DNA of 64,000 nt from Symbiodinium natans (GCA_905221605.1 CAJNDS010000033.1:74580-138579); one strand, 5' to 3'. Counted from the first letter of the stretch, positions 9,970 to 22,672 are shown. Notes: a model not told the origin generated them from the sequence alone. A program made the numbers and translations.

Positions 9970-11185
9970 CACACACGGTGGATGGGCTGGCACGTATTCA
10001 ATGGCTACGAAGGCGGCTGTGTTGGTTGCAGAAGCCGCCGCACCTGGTCTTGGCCCATTAAAGTGTGCTTCCCCAGGGGCTGCTCATCTTCTGTTAGGTT
10101 TGCTTCCATACTTTTGTGTAAAGATTAGAGCGTAGAATCTTTCTGAGTGAGCTGTAGACAGGCCAGAGTCTTGATTTTTCGCCAGGTTGCGAGAGTGATA
10201 TCAAGGGAGTCTCCTCAGAGCCTTCATTGGTACCCCTACGGGTGGAACCATGTAAGTCCAAAACCGAGACTAATAAACGCAAGTCATGGGTTCGATATCA
10301 AATAAAAGCGACATCTCGCATATCCAAATCATCCAGAGGATAAGCCGGTACAAGTTGGTTGGCATGACCAACCCGCCCCTAAGCCCGCATAGCATGCCCG
10401 ACAGTGTTTTAAGGGACCGTGCGGCACTTTGAACCCTCAAAACCTTCAAAGTGCTGTACCTGTACGTGCCGTCCCCAATAAAATCAAATCCCAGAAGCAG
10501 ATCACCGATCTTTGGGCACCTCTAGTGGCGGCGCGCTGCTTGCAGAAATGGAGCGGTCAAGAAGGTTCAGAGGCCTCTTATACTTTCGGAGTTGATGCTG
10601 CAATAGTCTATGACAAGAATGAAAACGCAGACCAGAGCAGAGGCCTTCTGTGGGTCTAGGAAGCCATCAGATACAACAGGTATTGTTTTTTTTGGGGTTG
10701 GGAGGGAGGGGGGAAGGGAACTTAAACAATCACACCCTAGACCCTACACCCTTTGGGGCAAGGGCTTCGAGCGGGTTCTGTTCTGAGCCCAGGCATGGCG
10801 ATGCAAACCAGAAGGACTCATCGGCCGAGAAGCCATGCTGGAAAAAAGGGTGAGGCTTTCAGGCTTATGTTTCTTTTTTAAGAGGGCTTGGGAGAGGGGG
10901 CTGGGGTGGGGGGTGGATTTGCGGTGTTCTGGAGTTTGAGAAAGAGAGAGTTGGGATGCGAAAGCCTTGGGAGCCCCTTGAAAGCGCCGTTCTCCCGAAC
11001 GCCTTGTTTTTATTTCATTTTATTTTTTGGGCTTAGACCTCGAAGAGCCGAGCCGAGGAAGAACATCGCTCTGCCAGGCGGACCTGGGAGCACTTCAAGG
11101 CTCTTCTTTTGACCCTAACCCAGGCTCTATTTTATGACATCTGCAAACACTAAACCCTAGAAGACCCAAACTGCCCACTTCTCTC
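9970..11185. other. No supported gene; unique-looking sequence
   Basis: Only short frames without recognisable motifs occur here. A run of G-rich sequence with GGGAGGGGGGAAGGG lies at about 10700 and a further G-rich stretch at about 10885-10915. A CCCTAGACCCTACACCC telomere-like word lies at about 10736. Confidence 0.5.
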
Positions 11186-11187
11186 AG

Positions 11188-11270
11188 AAAGCCTGTGAGG
11201 TGGTCGACGCTGGCTTCGGACAGGTTGCGCTCCACAGCGACATCCACAACCGCTTCGTGCGAATGTGGAA
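11188..11270 (+). pseudogene. Fragment of a beta-trefoil/fascin-like repeat
   Basis: In the frame through 11200 the stretch reads VVDAGFGQVALHSDIHNRFVRM. The pattern V-D-A-G-x-G-x-V-A-L-H-S-x-x-H-N-R-F-V-R-M resembles fascin-like beta-trefoil repeats that are common in predicted dinoflagellate proteins (family knowledge, not searched). Similarity stops within about 25 residues and the surrounding frame is not domain-like, so this is one repeat or exon remnant. Confidence 0.4.
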
Positions 11271-11299
11271 GAGCGCGCCGCGTCTTGAAACCTGCATCT

Positions 11300-12244
11300 T
11301 GCATGTGCCTTTCTTTGCTTCATGGCATAACATGCAAGATGCGCATTCTTTCGCACCTCATCAACAAAGAGGAAAGCCGATCAGCAGAACCACTGGAACA
11401 ACCTACCCTAGAACTCTCGCCGCCTCAACTGGGCGCAGGTGATGCTGCTTCAACTGAGGCTCGACATCACACGCATTCGTGTCACCCCTCGGGGCACGTT
11501 TGCGGGCTGAACTTGCAAGAAGGCGGGCAACCCCCCGAGGGGTTACTCGAAGGGATCGTCACCGGCCCGTGAAATTCATACTGCAGCAACTTGCAACATG
11601 GCAGGGGAGAGTTCTGGGTTGAAGGCTGTGCGGCTATGCGCGTCTTGTGTTATTGTCCCGAGCCCTGTCAGAAGCAAAAACATGGCGCGTGCCAAGCCAC
11701 CTAGCTTTGTTTGAACTTTCCGGCAACGGCTCATCGCAAGGGCATCGTGCAAAATTTCATGCTTGAATGCAGCCTCCAAGCTCATGTCGTGATCTCGACG
11801 AAGAAGTTATTACGACACTACGACGATGGACGGAAAGAATTTCTCACCAGTTATTAGCGAGCGCACGCATCAATTAATCAATCTACCTCCCCACGATGCC
11901 CCTCTAATTAGAGACAGCTTAGCTTATGCGAAAGTAAATGTCCTAATGCATTTCACAGGGGCGTTGCCTATGCACTTCACCAACAAACGGTCAAGACCTC
12001 ATGTGAATAACCACACGGCCGCGGCTCTGGTGCCGGTGCTGTCGGTTTTTGTAGGTGTTTTGCAGAGTAGGTACATGCCCCTGTGCGCCTGGATCCAAGG
12101 ATGGGAGGCAGCTTTGTTGCGCAAGTTGTTGTTTAATTTGTCTGTTTTGGCTTCTGTCCAGTACCTGTCGGCGCGCCTTGCTACAGTTTCGGCTTCAGAC
12201 TCCAGTCAGCTCAGTCAGCTGAGACATCTTCGGCGCACTCCAAA
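11300..12244. other. No supported gene; upstream region of the 12245 gene
   Basis: No motif-bearing ORF is seen. The final 100 bases before the ATG at 12245 contain a pyrimidine-rich stretch with TGTTTAATTTGTCTGTTTTGG (12130-12150) and several AG dinucleotides that could serve as a trans-splice acceptor. No TATA box is apparent. The acceptor is inference only. Confidence 0.35.
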
Positions 12245-14375
12245 ATGGCAAACATGGCAATGTTTCTGTTTGCGTGTGTCGGTGCCATCTTGACTACCGG
12301 CATGGAGATCCCCGCTACAGACCAAGCAGATGAGTCATGCGCATTGCAGAGCAAAGCCTCGGACCACGTGACGGAGAAGCTGGAGACCTCGGAGGAGCCA
12401 CTTGCAGCAACGCAAGCAGCAACGCAAGTGACGTCCGAATCCGGAAGTGGTGCAACACATTCAGCTCCTCCTCCCCCGTCAGGCATAAGGGCAAAGGGCT
12501 GGCGAATCACCGCCATCAAGCCTTCTGAAGAGATGTGGGCATGGGATGTGAAGCAGGCAGCTGGCATTTCAAAACTAAACAGCTTTTAGTTAGCTGTATA
12601 CTGTATATGTGTCCCCGTAACTGACAGTTGACTCTGTATGCTGTGTGGCATGAATTGCAGGTGCAGTTCCTGACCGACACAGGTGACAAACTCATGCCAT
12701 CGCCTTTCGGATGCTCAGTTGTTTCCAGTGGCACGGCTGAAGGCGACGGATGGGAACCTGAGAATGCGTTCAGGGACGATATTGATGCGGCATGGGGCGG
12801 TCGCAAGGATAGGAGTGGAAGCTTCTACATTGGGCTCCATCGTTGCCCCACTGCGGTGAAGTTGGGGGAGGTGAAGCTTCAACAAGAGCCTCATCCGTCG
12901 AGCCCACCTGTTGACAAGGTGAAGATTGAATTCACCATGGATGATGTCGGTGCTCAATGGCATAAGTTCTGCGAGGTGTCAATCAGCCAAAACAGCTTGG
13001 AGACGATATGGTTTCTCGGAACTCTCTATTACGTTGAGGCTTGCCACATGTGCAATAAGAACTGGTGTGCCGGACCGTACATGCAGCACGACACCTACGT
13101 TGAAGTTGATCATGTGAAAGGACCTTCCTTGGCAGATGCGCCCGCGGGCTGCGGCGTGATCACCTCCGATACCAGGATGGCCCGCAACCCCGAGACAGGA
13201 GCAATCTACGCCCTGGTTCCTTTCACGTCGAAAACTTCAAGCCCATGTGATTGCACCACGGAGTGGATGAGCGGACATGTTCATGTGGGCCTCAATGGTT
13301 GTGCGGCTCACAACCATGATGGGCAAATGTGGTGCTACGTTGTCGGAGGAAGGAACTGCTGGCAGGCAACAAGGTCTGAGCGGTTTCCTGGCGCATATTA
13401 TATTACTGGGTGCACGCCTTCCATTCAGTCCACTCCAAAACAGGTACTTGGCCGCCCATTAACCCTGAACGGCAAGACCTTGCTGGCTGCTGCCACTGCA
13501 ACGCGTGAGTTCAAGGATTTGGCTGATGGGTGGGGATTCCCCGCCAGTAACTTGGGTCACCCAATGCTGTCAGCAGTGAGCGGCAGAGCTGCGCGTATGC
13601 CTCAGGAATTGCTGGAGGAAGCCCTGCGTGGCTTTGGCGCCGGAAATCCATTCCCAGAGGCAACCGGCACTCTGGCGATGGAGTCGCAACTCCCGCACAT
13701 GCTTGCTGTGGCACAAGCGGAGCTTGCCAGTGCGGGTCCTGAGGAGCGTGAGCATTGGAAGGAAGCGGGCTTGGCAGAGCATGCGTCAGTTGGTTCCTTT
13801 GCGAAACTTTGCTTGGAGTTGCTTGTTGCAGGAGCACCGCCAAGGTTGTTGCGCCGCGCCATCAAGGCACAGGAGGAGGAACTTGTGCATGCTCATCTGT
13901 CTCTGGGCCTTTGCGTGGTGCAAACCATGAACTCCAATCGCCCTCTGTCTTCAAAAGCTTGAGGGGCGACCTCGCCAATGCTACCCAGACAGATGGCCAC
14001 GGTGGCTTTGCCATCGAACGCTTGGACCTCCCAGAACACAGCTTTGAAGTACGGCGTGACTTAGTTGCGCTCCGAAATGCCGCCATCGAGGAGGGTCTCA
14101 TCGGCGAGGGCCGTGCGGCGCTTCGGCTCTTCCAGCGCTCCCTTGAAACTCTGCATGGCCAGAGCGAGGGTAAGCTGGATGGCCGCGAGGTGTTGTCGGA
14201 AGGCCGCCGGGCTCTTGCGAAGATCGTTTGGGCGATTGCGAACGATGAGGCGCGCCACGCCGCATTGGCCATGGAGACCATTGAGTGGCTTTCGGGGAGA
14301 GACAGCAGACCACAGGCACAGCTGCCCAAAGTGCAGATCAGCTCAGGGACTGTGGTCGTGCAGGAGGCTGCATAA
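12245..14375 (+). CDS. Secreted multidomain protein with discoidin-like, Cys-rich and ferritin-like di-iron domains (one frame break)
   Basis: Exon 1 (12245-12556) starts with a signal peptide (MANMAMFLFACVGAILTTG), then a Thr/Ala/Pro-rich linker and the start of a discoidin-like domain (GWRITAI...WAWDV). After a 104-bp intron, exon 2 continues that domain (QFLTDTG, NAFRDDIDAAWGG). Next is a Cys-rich module ending MWCYVVGGRNCW...FPGAYYITGC. The C-terminal part is a bacterial-type ferritin-like domain: AEHASVGSFAK (Glu codon 13777), E-x2-H (13879-13890), EEGLIGEG (about 14088-14108) and DEARH (Glu codon 14247, His codon 14256), the expected two-half ligand set for a di-iron site. Near 13940 the frame shifts by one base; the second half of the ferritin domain is in another frame ending at 14375. 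A one-base sequencing deletion, a tiny intron or a real mutation could explain this. Substrate and partner are unknown. Confidence 0.75.
12557..12660 (+). other. Probable GC-AG intron, phase 0
   Basis: Exon 1 ends ...GATGTGAAGCAG and the intron begins GCAGCTGGC; it ends GAATTGCAG before GTGCAGTTCCTG. Joining at these sites keeps the frame and the discoidin-like domain. GC donors are common in dinoflagellate introns (established knowledge). An in-frame stop lies inside the intron at 12586-12588, so splicing or an equivalent is needed for the joined product. Confidence 0.65.
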
Positions 14376-14898
14376 GCTGCAGCTGTGTGGGCCTGCAAGC
14401 GGAGAGCTCCAGTGAACAGAAGTTAGATCTTAGTTGACCACATGAGACAACTCCCATGAAAGCTGGGTCCACAAGAAGAGCTTGCAAAGAGGGCTTAACT
14501 TGTGCCCCAGCCAAAAGAGCGGGGCAGGGACCGTCTCAAGAAGTCATAAATCGCAAGAATAAGACTGATAGCGGTCATCGTAATACTAAGATACAGTATA
14601 TTATTATCATTAGTATTACTATTACTCGTAGAGTAGGTCGCCCCAGAGAGCAATGGCTACATCACACAAATGCTCTTTTATATAGCGTTAACGGGCAATG
14701 AGAACTACATTGGGTCTGAACCTCAGAAGGCCGCAAGAGACAGAATCATTTAAGATAACGTCTCTCCTGTTTTCCTCCCAGCTCAGCTCCCAAGCGTTCA
14801 CCGTCGATGCAGCGACCTGCATCGAACGCATGGTATTGGACAATTACTTACTATCATTATTGTTGTTTTTGTTATTTACTCTGTTTATGACCCGCTGC

Positions 14899-14990
14899 GG
14901 ACAGTCGCTGTAGTAGGTTGAAGAGCCACGCGGGCCATGCAAGCTCCGAGCTGGTGCAGATTTTATGCAATTTTGCGCTGATGCTGGAAA
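14899..14990 (-). repeat. Dispersed Cys-rich-module core, copy 1
   Basis: The words GGACAGTCGCTGTAGTAGG and TTGAAGAGCC, then GCGGGCC and a GGTGCAGATT tail, match five other places in the window. Read on the minus strand the core encodes GSSTYYSDCP-like sequence. See the copies at 25060-25110 and 25585-25625 for the longer coding context. Confidence 0.75.
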
Positions 14991-15312
14991 GGCTGCTCCC
15001 AGAACAGTAATAGTAATAGTAGTAATGGTAAGTATCATTAGTGATAGTAAGTTTAATATAAACATAGAAATAATACTCGTAATAATATGTAGTAATTGTA
15101 GTAGATGTTGTAGTAGTAATAGTAGTAATAATACTAGTAATAATGAACGAAGTAATAACAACAGACATAATAGTGACAATTTCAGTATCAGCACAAGGCA
15201 ATTTGACAACGAAGGTGTGCAACCGAGCTTGGATTCTGAAAGCATTGAACTCGGATCAGGAATGAAACGTGATTTTGGAGTGGCCTCTCCATCATGTGCG
15301 CCTAATTTGTGG

Positions 15313-15355
15313 ATCCTGGTGGACAGTCGCCGTAATAGGTTGAAGAGCCCCAGAA
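15313..15355 (-). repeat. Dispersed Cys-rich-module core, copy 2
   Basis: This copy contains GGATCCTGGTGGACAGTCG and CCGTAATAGGTTGAAGAGCC. On the minus strand it reads WGSSTYYGDCPPGSTN, the same residues as in the 25-kb copies. Confidence 0.75.
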
Positions 15356-15529
15356 GGAAAACAGCACATGGCCGACCACGAGCTGTAAGAACATTATAGC
15401 AATGATACTGGTTAGTAGTAACACCAATACTAAGAATAATAATACGAGTACTACTAGTACTAGTAGTATGGTAGCAATACTAATAGCAATGACAATAGTA
15501 GTAGTTGGGGCATGAATGGTCAAGCAATG

Positions 15530-16015
15530 GCAAGCAAGCACTTCATTTCGGATCCCAAGACCTGGCCCGAAGTGGGCAGAAGGATGCCTTGGCTTTGACC
15601 CTCGACAGAGACCTTTTTCCCTACCCACAGAATGGCCAAAACAGGAAGGGCGCCCCGTCGTGAGAGCTCTTGAGGCCCTAAACCTGTGAGGCCGAGCGGC
15701 TGGTGGGCGGAGCGCTTCACAGTCGTGGACTGCGGCGGCGGCAAGGCTGGGCGCGAGATGTTGAGACGTTTTTTGGGATAGAGAAGTAGAATGAATATAA
15801 TCATATGGGGGGGGGTCAAAGCCTTCAAGCGCTGCCCAGAGGTCGCATTCCACAACGGTCGCTTCAACCGCTCCTCGGCTTCAAGTTTGTCTTTGCAAAC
15901 TGATCTTTCGCACGTCGCAGGAACAACTCGAACGGCGTTGCAAATGAAGAAATTTCAATCTTCATGATAAAGATTCCATTAGGGCAATTTTCCGCGCAGA
16001 GGCCTTGTGCCGCCC
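15530..16015. other. No supported gene
   Basis: Only overlapping short frames on the minus strand occur, without domain-like character. A run of nine G lies at about 15806. Confidence 0.4.
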
Positions 16016-16017
16016 AA

Positions 16018-16385
16018 GAGTTTCCAAGGGGGGCGCAGCCCCCCCCCCCCCGTTTGCAAAAAAGCACCACAAACATTGGGCATCCCGAGCAAGTAACCTA
16101 ATTTGAATATTTGCAGATACTCCGGGTTGGGGGGGGGGCAGCCCCTCCCCCCCCCGCATTTGCCATTACTGGGCTTGTGTGCCAGATTTTAGAGACTGTG
16201 CTTGTGTGAGAGATTTTGAGCGGGGGGGTTGGGGGCGGGGACGCAGCCCTCCCCCCCCCATTTGCAAATAGTGCAGCAGCAACAAGCAAAATAAACACCA
16301 CAAATATTGGGCATGCCGCGCAAGCACCCTGTTTGATTGTTTGCAGATACTCCAGCGTGGGGGGTTGGGGGGGGATGCCAGGAAA
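16018..16385. repeat. G/C-hairpin repeat family, inverted cluster (4 units)
   Basis: Units at about 16025, 16120, 16218 and 16358 consist of a G run, a short GCGCAG-type loop and a C run followed by RTTTGCAAA. They are in the opposite orientation to the related clusters at 19.1-19.5 and 28.0-28.4 kb. Units are separated by about 95-130 bp with shared words such as TTGGGCATSCCGMGCAAG. The G/C runs can form a hairpin, quadruplex or i-motif. Confidence 0.75.
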
Positions 16386-16544
16386 AAGAAATTGTTTGAG
16401 CGGGTCTTTGCTTTGTGGTGCATTATTTTTTTGGGCCATTGAGGATTGAGGGATGCTTTAGGGTTTAGTTAGGGTTCAGGGTTGCCTCTTGAAAAGCCTA
16501 AAAAGCGAGGAGCGCGACAAGCAAATACTCGGGAGGCGCGCACT

Positions 16545-16745
16545 GCAGGGACCTGGGGCCTTAAGCTTGAGACTGTAGGGCTTGGAGCGCGAAGCAAGAC
16601 TGCAGGGTCTGTAGGCTTAAGCCAGAGACTGCAGGGACCTGGGGCCTTAAACTTGCAGGGGCTGCAGCCTTAAGCCAGAGACTGCAGGGAAGCAAGGCTG
16701 CAGGGGCTGTAGCCTTCAACCAAAGACTGCAGGCGCTGTAGCCAT
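16545..16745. repeat. Minisatellite of about 30-35 bp
   Basis: The words GACTGCAGGGACCTGGGG and CCTTAAGCCAGAGACTGCAG recur six to seven times. The short frame at 16482-16673 is only this repeat translated. Confidence 0.7.
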
Positions 16746-16751
16746 CAGCCG

Positions 16752-16800
16752 GTCACAAAGCCATTTTCGGTTGGTGTATCACAAAGCCATTTTCGGTGGC
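16752..16800. repeat. Two tandem copies of a 27-bp word
   Basis: CACAAAGCCATTTTCGGT occurs twice, 27 bp apart. It shares GCCATTTT with the dinoflagellate spliced leader, but the following bases do not match, so I treat the similarity as chance. Confidence 0.7.
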
Positions 16801-17044
16801 TTGATAAACGGCTTGTTACAAAAGACCTCAAAAGGCATCAACTATTTTTCAGAACTTGCAAAAAAGAACTGAAGAAAAAAACACAGTTTTTCAGCAAAAA
16901 GCAAAACGAGAAACTCGCTCAAAACCCGCCCAAAACCCGGTCAATATAAACCCTAAACCCTTGCAAGCACTCGTGTTATGAAAAAATGTTCAAAACAAAC
17001 AAACAACCAAGCAATGCAATGCACGACCACTCGTGTAATTTTTC

Positions 17045-17460
17045 GCGCGGGAAGGGGGGATAGGGGAGGGGCGAACTCCCAGCATGCCTATGGGGAGAAA
17101 AGGAGATGCCCATGATGCCGGGGATTGCAGAGCACTTGATGCTCATGATGCTATACCTTGGATTTTGGTGGGACCGATACAGACTTCATACCTTGGCTTT
17201 CCTTCCTGGCCCGATACAGAAAGGATACCTTGCAAGAAAAGCTAACAAAGAATTCTGCATATTTTTAACTTTTCGGGTGAACTCCCAGCATGCCTTGGCA
17301 AAGGGGAGGGGCGAACTCCCAGCATGCCTATGGGGAGAAAAGGAGATGCCCATGATGCTTGGGATTGCAGAGCACTTGATGCTCATGATGCTATACCTTG
17401 GATTTTGTTGAGCGATACAGACTTCATACCTTGGCTTTCCTTCCTGGCCCGATACAGAAA
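17045..17460. repeat. Tandem duplication of about 240 bp
   Basis: The sequence from GGGGAGGGGCGAACTCCC through GCCCGATACAGAAAGGA occurs twice, at about 17058-17225 and 17300-17463, with small differences and a spacer. A third copy begins at 21822. Confidence 0.85.
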
Positions 17461-17705
17461 GGAGTGTTAAATAACAAGCAAACAACCAAGCAATGCAATG
17501 CACAAGCACGCGTGTAAAATTTCCGATTATGGATGCTGGCTCCATCCTGGGCTGTAGGGTGTACACGAAAGCCCCTAGAGGTCCTAGCTTGGATCCATCT
17601 TGGGCTATCACATGTACACCCTAGGGTTGATGGCCATCTTGGCTCCACCCTAAGATAGAGTTAAGGTGCTACGAGCGAATTGCAGATAGCCATCTTGACC
17701 TATAG
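17331..17705. repeat. Duplicated segment D, copy 1 (partner at 21822-22326)
   Basis: The stretch from TGGGGAGAAAAGGAGATG to GCAGATAGCCATCT recurs at 21822-22326, where an extra segment between the homologous parts makes the copy longer. The two copies bracket the minisatellites and the TAG array of 19.5-21.4 kb. Confidence 0.85.
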
Positions 17706-18555
17706 GGTGTACAGGAGAGCCGAAAGATGCTGCGAGTGAATTTCCCGATAGGCATCTTGGCTCCATCCCTCAAGGTGCTACGGGCGAATTTGCCGACAGC
17801 TAGCTTGGATCCATCTTGGGCTATCGCATGTACACCCTAGAGTAGGGTTGCCAAGATTGGATACCCATCTTGGCTCCATCTTGGATGGTAGGGTGTACAC
17901 TCTGCAAATTCGCTCGCAGTACCTTTCAAAGTCGCTCGCCTTTCAGGTGTACACACGAGCCCCTAGAACCACTCATGTGCACCTTATAGCCCGACATGTA
18001 AACAAGAAGGCTATCGGCAAACTCACTCGTAGCACTTTAAGCTCTCGCATACCCTATATAGCCTAAGATGGAGCCAAGACGACTATCGGTAAATGTGGTC
18101 GCAGCACCTGAAACCCCGCCCGAGCCCTAGGGACCTGGTACATTCTTGTACATTCTACAGCCCAAGATGGATGCTGGCTCCATCCTGGGCTGTAGGGCGT
18201 ACACGAAAGCCCCTGAAGGTGCTACGAGCGAATTTGCCGATAGCTAGCTTGGATCCATCTTGGGCTATCACATGGTTGATAGCTATCTTGGCTCCCTCTT
18301 GGGTTGTAGGATGTACGCTCGGCAAACTCGCTCGCAACACCCTTTCCAATTCGCTCGCAACACCTTTCAGGTGTACACGAGCCCCTAGAACCTCACATGT
18401 ACACCCTACAGCTCGAAACGGAGACAAGAGCATTCTTGTACACCCTGGGCTGTGAGGTGCGCGCGAAAGCCCCTAAAAGTGCTACGAGCGAATTTGCCGA
18501 TAGCTATCTTGGATCTATCACACGCGCATCCTAGGGTTGATGGCCAGCCTAAGGT
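17530..18555. repeat. Degenerate tandem array with CATCTTGGGC and GTGTACACGAAAGCCCC words
   Basis: Recurring words include GGATGCTGGCTCCATCC, GGATCCATCTTGGGCTATC, GTGCTACGAGCGAATTTGCC and TGTACACGAGCCCCTAGAA. Spacing is irregular and the order of words is shuffled. No coding frame persists. Confidence 0.75.
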
Positions 18556-18574
18556 CGAGTTAAGGTGCGACTCA

Positions 18575-18675
18575 TGCCATGGCACCATTGCACCATGGCA
18601 CCATGCACCATGGCACCTTGCACCATTGCAACGGCACCATTGCACCATTGCATGGATGTACCATGCACCATGCGC
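18575..18675. repeat. CACCATGG-type minisatellite
   Basis: CATGGCACCATTGCACC words with 8-14 bp spacing run through this stretch. The unit contains NcoI-like CCATGG palindromes. No gene. Confidence 0.8.
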
Positions 18676-18774
18676 CTGCCCTCACGCAATTGGAATCCTA
18701 ATTCTTTTGGATTTTTTGTTTTTTTGGGAATTGTTTTTGTTTTCTGCCTCTTGTTTTCCGCCTTTTCTCTTTAG

Positions 18775-19060
18775 CTTTTAGGCTTCTGGGCTTCTAGGCT
18801 TCTCGGCCTCCTGGCCTCTTGGCTTCCTGGATTCTCGGCTTCTTGGCTTCCTGGCTTCCTGGCTTCCCGGCCCTTCTCGACTTTTAGCGTTTTGGCTTCT
18901 TGGCTTCTCGTCTTCTTGGCCTCTTGCATTCTTGGTTGGCGCGTCGAGGCTTCTCGGCCTCTTGGCTTCCTGGCTTCTCGGCTTCCTGGCTTCCCGGCTC
19001 TCCTCGGCTTTTTGCTTTTTGGCTTCTCGGCTTTTCGGCTTCTTGGCTTCTTGTTCTTCT
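18775..19060. repeat. Minisatellite of CTTGGCTTCYTGGC words
   Basis: About 15-18 tandem words of 17-18 bp run here. On the minus strand they translate to repeated EAKKPRSQEAKRPRS-like sequence without stops for about 100 codons, but this open frame follows from the repeat composition and no start or flank supports a protein. Confidence 0.75.
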
Positions 19061-19079
19061 TTGAAAGCAAACGAATCTT

Positions 19080-19540
19080 GTTGAAGCCCATCATGTGAGC
19101 ATTGTATTTGCAAATGGGGGGCTGCTCTCGAAACCCATCATGTGAGCATTGTGTTTGCAAAGGGGGGGGGGGGGGGGTTGCGCACCCCCCAACCTGCCCG
19201 CTTGTTAAGCCGTGCAAAAAGCGTGCTGCAAAGCATATGAATGTTGTCAAAACGGGGGGTGGGGGCTGCGCGCCCCCCCCCCCCTCAACCCCCCCGCTTT
19301 TCTTAGCCGTGCAAAAAGCGTGCTTCAAAGAACATAAATCTTGTCGAAACCCATCATGTGAGCATTGTGTTAAAAAATAGGGGGGGCTGCCCCCCCCCAA
19401 CCCCCCCGCCCAACCCCCTCCGCTGTTTTGTCAAAGCCGTGCAAAAGCGTGCTTCGAAGCAAATGAATCTTGTTGAAGCCCATCATGTGAGCATTGTGTT
19501 TGCAAATGGGGAGGGCTGCGCCCCCCCCCAACTGTTTCAA
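19080..19540. repeat. G/C-hairpin repeat family, direct cluster (4 units)
   Basis: Four units of about 115-130 bp occur. Each has CCCATCATGTGAGCATTGTG, then TTTGCAAA, a G run, GCTGCGC or similar, a C run, CCGCTTTT and GCCGTGCAAAAAGCGTGCTTC. The related cluster at 28.0-28.4 kb is in the same orientation and the 16-kb cluster is inverted. Confidence 0.8.
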
Positions 19541-19542
19541 AG

Positions 19543-21424
<1,882 letters not shown>

Positions 21425-21522
21425 CCAGGAGAAACAAAAAACATTCACCCCCCAAAAAAACTCCCAAATTATTTCTGGACCCCATGCATGCACCAACATG
21501 CACACCATGCACCCTCATGCAC

Positions 21523-21795
21523 GATCAAATTGAAGCTCCTTCGAAATGATCAAATTGAAGCGCCCTCGAAGTAATCAAATTGAAGCCCCTTCGAAGTGAT
21601 CAAATTGAAGCCCCTTTGAAGTGATCAAGATTGAAGCCCCTTCGAAGTGATCCCAAATTGAAGCTCTCCGAAGTGATCGAAGCCTCTTTCGAAGTGATCA
21701 AAATTGAAGCCTTTTCGAAGTGATCAAATTGAAGCCCCTTCGGAGTGATCGATTGAAGCCCCTTCGAAGTGATCAAACTGGAGCCCTTTTGAAGT
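21523..21795. repeat. Minisatellite of about 24-25 bp
   Basis: GATCAAATTGAAGCCCC followed by TTCGAAGT is repeated about 11 times with small length changes. Each unit carries a TTCGAA palindrome. No gene. Confidence 0.85.
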
Positions 21796-21821
21796 GTTCA
21801 AGAACTTGAAGTTTTTTTGGG

Positions 21822-22326
21822 AAGAAAAGGAGATGCCCATGGTGCTTGGGATTGCAGAGCACTTGATGCTCATGATGCTACACCTTGGATTTTGTTGAGC
21901 GATACAGACTTCATACCTTGGCTTTCCTTCTTGGCCCGATACAGAAAAGACACCTTGCAAAAAAAGCTAACAAAGAATTCTGCATATTTTTAACTTTTCG
22001 GGGTGAACTCCCAGCATGCCTTGGCAAAGGGGAGGGGCGAACTCCCGGCATGTCTTAAACAAATGCAAAGAATCCTAAACCCTTGCAAGCGCTCGTGTTA
22101 AATAACAAACAGACAACTAAGCCATGCAATGCACAAGCACGCGTGTAAAATTTCCGATTATGGATGCTGGCTCCATCCTGGGCTGTAGGGTGTACACGAA
22201 AGCCCCTAGAGGTCCTAGCTTGGATCCATCTTGGGCTATCACATGTACACCCTAGGGTTGATAGCCATCTTGGCTCCACCCTAAGATAGAGTTAAGGTGC
22301 TACGAGCGAATTGCAGATAGCCATCT
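21822..22326. repeat. Duplicated segment D, copy 2
   Basis: This direct copy matches the 17.3-17.7 kb sequence, ending at GCAGATAGCCATCT, after which the two loci diverge sharply. Confidence 0.85.
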
Positions 22327-22672
22327 AAACCTGCTCGCAAGTTCCTTGAGGTAAGATATGAACCGCGCCCTCGCGGATGCTTTCTCGGCGGCACTTGCGC
22401 AGCCCGGCAGCAGTATCCCAGCTGCTCCCATCTCCTGGCCTCTTCTTGTGTGCCCATTTACAAAAGAGTTCGCAGGATGCTCCCCTCATGCAAAACCCAG
22501 CGTAAAAAGCATCCTTGGAGTTGCTTTTTGATACTGGCAAACTTGGTACGGCCACGGCAGCAGGGCGAAGACTCTTGACTGCAAGAGCATGCGAAAAGCT
22601 GTATACTTCTGGTTTCTTTATGGAGTGCACCGCCAGCCTCCTGCTAGGACCGCCATTCCTACCCCTTCCCAC
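22325..22672 (-). pseudogene. Fragment with a CCCH-like zinc-finger motif
   Basis: The 115-codon frame contains FCMRGASCELFCKWAHKKRP at residues 60-79, a C-x5-C-x3-C-x3-H arrangement (Cys 61, 67 and 71, His 75). CCCH fingers bind RNA; the spacing here is shorter than the common C-x8-C-x5-C-x3-H. The rest of the frame has no recognisable domain and the 3' end runs into the duplicated segment D, so the gene is truncated there. It could be a degraded CCCH protein or a chance motif. Confidence 0.35.

Larger units (their letters stand above)
14580..15500. repeat. Degenerate TAG/TAA microsatellite patches
   Basis: Three patches of imperfect AGTAGTAATAG-type repeats lie at about 14590-14635 (opposite orientation), 15005-15175 and 15395-15510. 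Between them lie two copies of a dispersed GGACAGTCGCYGTA element. No gene is supported. Confidence 0.75.

Noticed and set aside
10260-10310. GGGTTCGATATCAAA as a tRNA T-arm
   Set aside because: No acceptor stem or anticodon arm can be folded around it. I found no supportable tRNA or rRNA gene in the window.
16752-16800. GCCATTTTCGGTGGCTTG as a mutated spliced leader
   Set aside because: Similarity is limited to GCCATTTT, and the word belongs to a tandem 27-bp duplication.
18771-19400. Minus-strand 209-codon frame with EAKKPRSQ repeats
   Set aside because: It arises from the CTTGGCTTCYTGGC minisatellite and G/C runs; no start or flanking evidence.
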